In this document: in pieces, positions 58,265 through 64,000 of the stretch
How the letters are laid out: the number at the start of each line of letters is the position of its first letter
Numbering within the stretch: the first letter of the stretch is position 1
Assembly (NCBI GenBank): GCA_020740775.1
Contig: JAHEWK010000005.1
Coordinates: 2,604,001 to 2,668,000 of the forward strand
Direction of reading: 5' to 3'
From: Ilyonectria destructans
Lineage: Eukaryota > Ascomycota > Sordariomycetes > Hypocreales > Nectriaceae
DNA length: 64,000 nucleotides
The notes under the pieces: generated by a model
Told to the model about the DNA's origin: nothing
Database searches by the model: none
Seen by the model: only the letters and a program-made list of their open reading frames with translations
Made by a program: the position numbers and the translations under genes

Positions 58265-60382
58265 TTACAAGGCCGCCTCTTCAGAAACTCTCACAATCTC
58301 GCACAAGCTCCTGACGAAAATCATGTCTGCCTCTTGTGGCTCTGCCTCCATCAGCCGATCCTCTCCACCCCCCTCCTCGGCCATCATCCGCGCTGTGCCA
58401 ATCAGCCGCATGATACACCGCAGCAGGCCAGCCTCGATGTTGCGCGTTGTGTTGTCCTGTGCTGCCGACGACGCCCCACCGACGGGTGACATCTCGTCCT
58501 TGCCGAAGCCCCAGGCGGTCAGGGGCGTGCTGAACTTTTTCGTGATTCGGCCGCCGTTGGGCGGGCCAGGGAGTTGCGGGCTGTCGAGCCCTAGAAGAGA
58601 CGCCGCCTTCTTGGGGATATCCTCGTTCTGCGACTTTTTTGAACTGGCCGTTGAGGCTCGGTTTAAGGGCAGCGATTGGCTGCGGGGAACGCGGGAGATG
58701 TAGTTGTATGCGACCATGTGTGCATAAAGGGCGTCGCAAATGTAGTCCGAGCATGAGCCAAAGACATGCCGTAACGGCGCCCAGGCGTTAGGAGACGCCA
58801 AACCGCCCTGGCTTGGTGTCACATCCACAGGAACAACCTCGCTGGGTGACGTGCTTAGGTGTAGTCGCGTGGAGATGGACTCACGACTGTGCCAGACCAC
58901 CTTCTTCCATAGAGACTTTCGCGGGGTTTGAGGTGTGAGGTCTCCCAATGACTCCCTCCATATATCGGTCGATGGATGTCTGACCTTCTTGGAGTATGTG
59001 CGGATAGTCTCGATAGTAAGGCTGGAAGAGAGGAGCATCGTCTCTGGAAAGCAGGCAATGGACACCCTCAAAGTCTCCATAACATCAGGCGGTAGCGGAA
59101 CTGCTTTCGCCAGGTCATCCGCAGGTATTTGGGAAACGAAAGGAGGGTTTGATCGATCGAGCCATGCCTGCACGGTCGGCAGTGGTGAGGGTGGTGGGGT
59201 TGTCTGAATGTACACGGTGCTCGGTCGAGGCCATGGTTGCAAGTCTGCATCAAAAATGCTGTCTTCATCAAAGCCAATTGAGTCCACATCGAAATCAGTG
59301 AGGGGCTCGAGGGGATGTGCGTTGCTGATGGATGTGTCTATCTCATCTTCATACAAGTCGTGAGTGTGTCGGGAGGGCTGAAAGGATCGACGACGCCTCC
59401 GTGAAGCTGACTTCGAATCGGGGCCAGGCGATAATGATTGGGATCTCGAATATATGCTTGGGGACGTCGTGCAGGTCAACGAGGCTCTTCGCGGAGGAAC
59501 TTCGACCGATCTCACTGAATGTCGTCTCGAAGGAGGGTCGTTGATGGAACTAGTCTTCTGGCGACGAGGTGTCCTCGATCTGGCCAGCTCCTTGAGACTC
59601 CCCATGCTGTCAAAAACAGAATCTGTGTTGGGGGGAGTTTGTGGTCTTGGGGATAGCGCAACAGGCCGGTCGCTGGTAGTATCCTCCTCTTCGTCTCTGT
59701 CAATGTCGTCGTCGGACTCGTCGTTGATCCAGCTATTTTCCCGGGACGGTTTGCCGGATACCAAGGCCTTTGGCGATGGGGCGCTGCCACTGGCAGAAGT
59801 GAGGGACGTAGCAGTTGTAATGATGGATTGTTGGCGAAGGCCAATTGAGGGACCTTCAAGCCCACCAGATGAGTCGGTCCCGGGAAGTGAGTCTAGGTCA
59901 GATGTTCCTTCGGTGCCGTAGCTCCGATGTTCTAGGAAGGACACGACTGAATTGCGCTCTTCAATGGCGCCGAGAGATTGAACTCGGAGGGAAGCCGTCA
60001 GGTAGGGCGATGTGATTATCCGACCAGGGCAAGACATGGTTCGTTGCTTGTTCTGTTCCTCGTAGACAAGAGCCGTCGGGGGACTGCCGGCCGTCATGTT
60101 CTTAGCCGCAAACACGGCACTCGACATCTCCAGGTCTCTCGCGAGAATCTCAGGGAAACATTGGGACAGGTCGACGTTCATGGCTTCCTCGACAGGTTCA
60201 CTGCCAGGTGAACTGCAACGGGTCTTCGGCAGTGAGAGCGGTAACAGGTCCTTCATACTTGAGACAGAACGTCGCTTCAATATGGCGGGCGCTGACCTTC
60301 GTCTGGCGGCTTCGAGTGTAAGGGCTGGGTCTTCCCTGTATAAGTAGATGGCCACTGGGATCCTCGGACCGAGGACAGACAT
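58265..60382 (-). CDS. long disordered fungal protein of unknown function
   Basis: A single exon of 705 residues from ATG at 60382. The first 30 residues (VLGPRIPVAIYLYREDPALT) and the last about 130 look folded. The last part includes SDYICDALYAHMVAYNYISR and GLLRCIMRLIGTARMM. In between lie some 450 residues rich in Ser, Pro, Arg and acidic patches (DDDIDRDEEED). I know no domain in it. Helices at the C-terminus suggest a conserved interaction module. Many S-P and R-x-x-S sites could be phosphorylated. It could be a polarity or septation-related scaffold, but nothing in the sequence proves that. The start context and absence of introns are consistent. Confidence 0.72.
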   Translation of the reverse strand: MSVLGPRIPVAIYLYREDPALTLEAARRRSAPAILKRRSVSSMKDLLPLSLPKTRCSSPGSEPVEEAMNVDLSQCFPEILARDLEMSSAVFAAKNMTAGSPPTALVYEEQNKQRTMSCPGRIITSPYLTASLRVQSLGAIEERNSVVSFLEHRSYGTEGTSDLDSLPGTDSSGGLEGPSIGLRQQSIITTATSLTSASGSAPSPKALVSGKPSRENSWINDESDDDIDRDEEEDTTSDRPVALSPRPQTPPNTDSVFDSMGSLKELARSRTPRRQKTSSINDPPSRRHSVRSVEVPPRRASLTCTTSPSIYSRSQSLSPGPDSKSASRRRRRSFQPSRHTHDLYEDEIDTSISNAHPLEPLTDFDVDSIGFDEDSIFDADLQPWPRPSTVYIQTTPPPSPLPTVQAWLDRSNPPFVSQIPADDLAKAVPLPPDVMETLRVSIACFPETMLLSSSLTIETIRTYSKKVRHPSTDIWRESLGDLTPQTPRKSLWKKVVWHSRESISTRLHLSTSPSEVVPVDVTPSQGGLASPNAWAPLRHVFGSCSDYICDALYAHMVAYNYISRVPRSQSLPLNRASTASSKKSQNEDIPKKAASLLGLDSPQLPGPPNGGRITKKFSTPLTAWGFGKDEMSPVGGASSAAQDNTTRNIEAGLLRCIMRLIGTARMMAEEGGGEDRLMEAEPQEADMIFVRSLCEIVRVSEEAAL

Positions 60383-63300
60383 GGAGGCTGTTGGGAGACA
60401 AACTCAGCGGAGGTCAAGACAAGTCGGGCCTAAATGCCAGTAGGTGGGCAACAACACACAGGACGCGACAAGTGTTATATGACGGGCCTGGAACTCGGCC
60501 ACGAGCAACCATGAGCGCCGATAGGCGTCGGGAGGGTGGATCTGAAAGTGGGCACACAGGGCAGAGTGACAGAGTCAAGGGAGACTGCTTATGTCGCGCA
60601 ACCATGGGAATCGAGGGTCGCGAAAACGAGGAAGGATGGAGCCGCTGTGGGCAAGACTTAGGCGGGGTCTGTCGCACATGGTGCCAGAGAGAGACAGTGA
60701 TACGGAGGGAGGCCAGGACACATAATGTAGCTAACGGCGCCCTTGCAAGAGGAATGAGGTGAGAAGTTGGGTGGCGCTCCCGGGGAGCAAGTGGTTGCAC
60801 CGCGAAAAAGCAAAATGCATATTGGTGCGTTGCCAAAAAGTAAAATGGCTCCCAGCTCCCAACTAACAAGGATGGTAGCTTGGGAGGGCCTTGATGTGAT
60901 TTTCGACTGGAAGTTTGGAAGGCCATGATCCTTGCACAGAGAGGGAAAAAGAAAACGGACAAGAGAGGCAGTCGATTGTCGCCATATCGTCTTGATTGAG
61001 GTGGAAGCGGCCGCCGAACAATAGAATTCCAGCACTTGTGAAGTCGCCGCAAAGCTGCCATGAAGCTTTCATGATGTCTCCACTTGGACAAAGCTCTCGA
61101 GCGAGCACAGGCGACTGCACAATTGGGATGCCAAGATCCTGTTGGCCACACCCCCAAGGGAGAGGAGGTATCAGGTAGATTCTGCCACCCCTTACAACCT
61201 CCTTCCGTCGACGTACGCTAGCCCAAGTGACACGGGCCAGCGGCGGCGGAGGGAGACGCAAGATGCGGGAGGTTTAATGAGGGAATCAAATGGGTGCTGG
61301 GTACTGTACACACATGAGCATCAGCCTGCTAACGTTTCCCGTCATCGAGATTGAGAGGCGTGCCGGTTGGGGCTGGCTCCGGAATGTGGTTCAAATCAAT
61401 CACCGTGGCTCTCGAGCGTGAAACAACGGGACACAACTCAATCCTTTGCGACTCTGGCCAGATATCACGAGCGAAGACGTCACTTGAGTGCGGGCCGTGG
61501 CTGAAACGAGACACTGGTATGGAGGTGAGATCTAGACTCTGTCACTGTGGTCTTCAAAGGTGGTCTTCCAAGGTCGAGACTTTCCGACAGAGTCAATATG
61601 GTAGACCAAGCCAAGGTCAGTCGGGCAGCCGAGACAGGAACCCAGACCGAGCCGGCATCGCCAGACGCGATGATGGGTATGAAAGACCCATGATTACCAG
61701 TCCCATGGGAGCAGCAGGCTGTCAGATGGATGGATTCGGCGGCATGCATTGCGCCATCAACTTGGTGGACATGATGCTGTCTCGCAAACTCCGCCTCTGC
61801 CACATGGCTTTCAGGCGTCCGCATGGCAGCCACCCTTCCAAAGTGGAGAGCCGAGGGTAACATGGTTGAAGCCTGCTCCATTCCTCGCTTGGATACATAC
61901 GATCCTGCGTCCGGACTGCAAGCGAGTGGTTTCCACGACCCCATCTTGGTGCCAAGTCTGCCTGGTGGTTGTCCATCGAGGGTCGAGCCTCGCGAGGGGA
62001 TGCCTTGCGTCCAGGGATACGCGGATTTGATAGATTACCTGTCAATTAACAGACCGAGCGGGGCATCATCCGGGAGCAATGGAAAGCGCGGGGGCCGCGA
62101 GTTGAACGCGACTGCAGGCCATCCTCCTGCACGTTCGAGCAGTGGACACGACGCGAGGGGGAATTGAGAACTGATCAGAGGTGAAGCGAGGAAAAAGAAA
62201 GCATGGGCCCTGAGGCATGGGCCACGAGACACGGTTAACTGCAAACCGTTTAGGGCCGTGGGGTTGGCGACCCGACTGAGTCGAGAGTTGCGAGGTGATG
62301 TGAGGATCAAACAGCTTTACGGCATCGCGCTGAGCCGGCAGGGATAAGGCCCTTGAACCTGACCCTCCCCATCACGGGAAGTGCACTGAAGGGGCACGGG
62401 CACTAAAAAGGGGAGGTTCGCTGGGGGATTTGCACAGGGGGAAGGGCGGCGTAGGGCAGGGCAGCGTATAGGGCACTACGATGCGCTACAGCGTAGTACA
62501 TCGCACTATAGGGCCACTCCCGAACTCCCGAACTCTGGAGGGCACCACGAAGGGCACTATCACAGGGGCACTACGGGAAAGCACCGGAAAGTTTGCGTCC
62601 ACAAGGACGGCCCGGCTGGGCTCTCGCCGCGGCGGGCAACTTTCATCAGCTAGCCAGGCACCGCGATTAGAACCCAAGGGCTATTAGGGCCCTAATGACT
62701 CCGAACAGATCTAGGAGATCAGAGGTGTGCCCTAAGAGTTCCCTTGAGCGATGGCGGCTACAGGGGGTGGCATGTTTGTATAAGACAGAGAGGTCCGAGA
62801 ACCTCTGCTACTGCGCATGCCACCAAACTATTGGCGAGCAGGCTGCCCGCGAAAACCACCCAGCGCTGGCATCAGTGGAGGAGGATGGCCGCTAGGAATA
62901 GAAAGAGACACTAATGCCTGGCAGACGTAAATCCCCCTCCCAACTAGTTGTGAGAGGGTGGTGTCCTCGGTGCTAGTTTAGCGGCTGCCACACCGCCCGC
63001 GGCTGGCATTGGCGCGGACCTTGGACTCGCCAAAAAAAGAAAATATTGCCCGGATTTGGCCTCTGACCAAATTCCCCGGCCGCAACAGGACAACGCCCAA
63101 AAACTAAGCAAACAAGAGTCAATTTTTTCCCCTGTGATCTTCCTGACGTTACTTCGATCCAACCATAGTCCCGTCGTAGCCCACAAGCGCGGGCTGTGAT
63201 ATGATTATTGCTCTTGAAGACGCAGCCAAAGGTCTGGGGTTGGTGCTGATTGGCTCCCCATCAAGCCCCGATACGTCGGTCCCTGTGCGTCTCTGCGAAT

Positions 63301-63732
63301 TCACGCTTCCAGCTTCAGTCGTGGACTCGTTGCCTGGTCGAGTGGTTTTGCTTGTTTCTGTTGCGAGTGTCTTGGCTCCGCAGCGGTTCGTATCCGAAAT
63401 CCGTTCTACTGCACGGAGGGTAGACGTGCCAAGGACTCTCACCCACGCATCCACTTCCAACTCGAGTCCATATTGGTACGCGGGCACAGACCAAGCACCT
63501 CCAATTCCGCGGTCGGATAGCATATCGTCTGCAAATTCTTTCGTCGACCAGACCGCAGCTTCCAGTTGGTCTGTCTAGGTCAATCCAGTTTTCTTCAGCT
63601 CGCTTCGCCCGGCTCGCTTCCAGCGACGTTGTTTTTCTCGCCTCGTGGACTTCCGGAGCAGCTCTCCGCAACCCTCGTATCGGTGGAGAATTTTTGTCCA
63701 GCATCAAAAATCTTGACCAGAACCCGCCCAAG
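60383..63732. other. long divergent gene-poor region (3.3 kb)
   Basis: Separates the disordered-protein gene (minus) from ipi3 (plus). Open frames of up to 247 codons (60414-61157, minus) show no domain and no splice logic. It has a GGGCACTA repeat cluster near 62.4-62.6 kb. It may hold long UTRs or a non-coding RNA. Confidence 0.5.
62396..62580 (+). repeat. dispersed GGGCACTA motif cluster
   Basis: GGGCACTA appears four times within about 180 bases (about 62396, 62471, 62552 and 62566), along with looser variants (GGGCACCA, CGCACTATAGGG). Copies are not strictly tandem. Confidence 0.6.
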
Positions 63733-64000
63733 ATGCTCTCGCAGGACTTCGTCTCGGCCATCTGCGGCCCTGCGCTCGCTGCCAACACCGCCATAGCTAA
63801 GGATGTGGGCATCTACTCACACGCTCTGACTCCCTCTCACGCCGTCAAGGCAACCTTCAAGAAGAGTTCCACCCCGGTCAACTGCCTGGCCGTCAGCGAC
63901 ACGCACATCTTCGCGGCCCAGCACCAAAAGGCCCACGTCCACGTCTACTCCCGTCAACGCGGCAACCAGGAAGCCCTCGTCCCCTTCCCCGAAAGGATCC
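63733..64000 (+). CDS. ipi3: ipi3 pre-rRNA-processing WD-repeat protein, 5' part
   Basis: The frame opens at ATG 63733 and runs off the window after 89 codons. The start (LSQDFVSAICGPALAANTAIAKD, read in parts) followed by VGIYSHALTPSH, FKKSSTPVNCLAVSDTHIFAAQ and VHVYSRQRGNQEALVPF is the characteristic N-terminus and first WD blade of fungal Ipi3 (human WDR18). Ipi3 works with Rix1/Ipi2 and Ipi1 in the nucleus to process ITS2 and mature the 60S subunit. No intron is seen in the visible part. Confidence 0.87.
   Translation, partial: MLSQDFVSAICGPALAANTAIAKDVGIYSHALTPSHAVKATFKKSSTPVNCLAVSDTHIFAAQHQKAHVHVYSRQRGNQEALVPFPERI

Noticed and set aside
60414..61157. 247-codon minus frame upstream of the disordered-protein gene
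   Set aside because: Amino-acid make-up looks random, no homology recognised; probably 5' UTR or promoter DNA.
1..64000. CRISPR arrays, insertion sequences, riboswitches and bacterial-type operons
   Set aside because: None seen; intron structure and gene families are those of a fungus.

Overview
The window looks like nuclear DNA of a filamentous ascomycete fungus, most likely a sordariomycete (possibly hypocrealean; the taxon is an inference). Most genes are split by short GT-AG introns of 40-126 bases with CTAAC/CTGAC-like branch sites. The window also holds a tRNA gene with an intron just after the anticodon, and fungal-specific families: PTH11/rhodopsin-like membrane proteins, Zn2Cys6 regulators with fungal transcription-factor domains, a GH17 GPI-anchored glucanase and a maltose-permease-type sugar transporter. 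I rebuilt gene models by joining exons so that reading frame, splice sites and family motifs all agree.

Layout. 0-7.4 kb: end of an alpha/beta hydrolase (cut by the window), tRNA-Lys(CTT), a secreted cysteine-containing protein, a relic FAD-binding fragment, an FtsJ-type methyltransferase and an HSL-type esterase. 7.7-9.7 kb: an RTG2/exopolyphosphatase-like protein. 11-13.7 kb: a CorA-like two-helix membrane protein with at least nine exons, one of only 14 bases. 14.3-15.8 kb: a PTH11-like receptor. 17.8-20.1 kb: a GMC alcohol oxidase and tRNA-Cys(GCA). 21.8-26.2 kb: a metacaspase and a WW-domain protein, divergently oriented, both with Gly/Tyr-rich repeats. 27.9-31.9 kb: a LURP-one-related protein and a GH17 cell-wall glucanase. 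33.7-38.7 kb: a sugar permease and an F-box protein. 39-45.7 kb: two regulators in tandem (Zn2Cys6, then double C2H2 plus fungal_trans). 47.3-54.5 kb: a second PTH11-like protein, a secreted TAP-like serine hydrolase, a small Zn2Cys6 regulator and a CLN3/Btn1-like vacuolar membrane protein. 55.7-60.4 kb: a type II membrane glycosyltransferase-like protein and a long disordered fungal protein. 60.4-64 kb: a long gene-poor stretch, then the start of ipi3 (WD-repeat ribosome biogenesis factor).

There is no CRISPR array, operon or intact transposon, and no convincing secondary-metabolite cluster (no PKS, NRPS or terpene synthase). The genes read as a mixture of housekeeping functions (ipi3, RTG2-like, CLN3-like, metacaspase, tRNAs) and environment-facing functions (receptors, permease, secreted hydrolases, regulators). 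The least explained items are the CorA-like protein with an RS-type tail, the paired repeat-rich metacaspase and WW genes, the secreted cysteine protein, and several gene relics.
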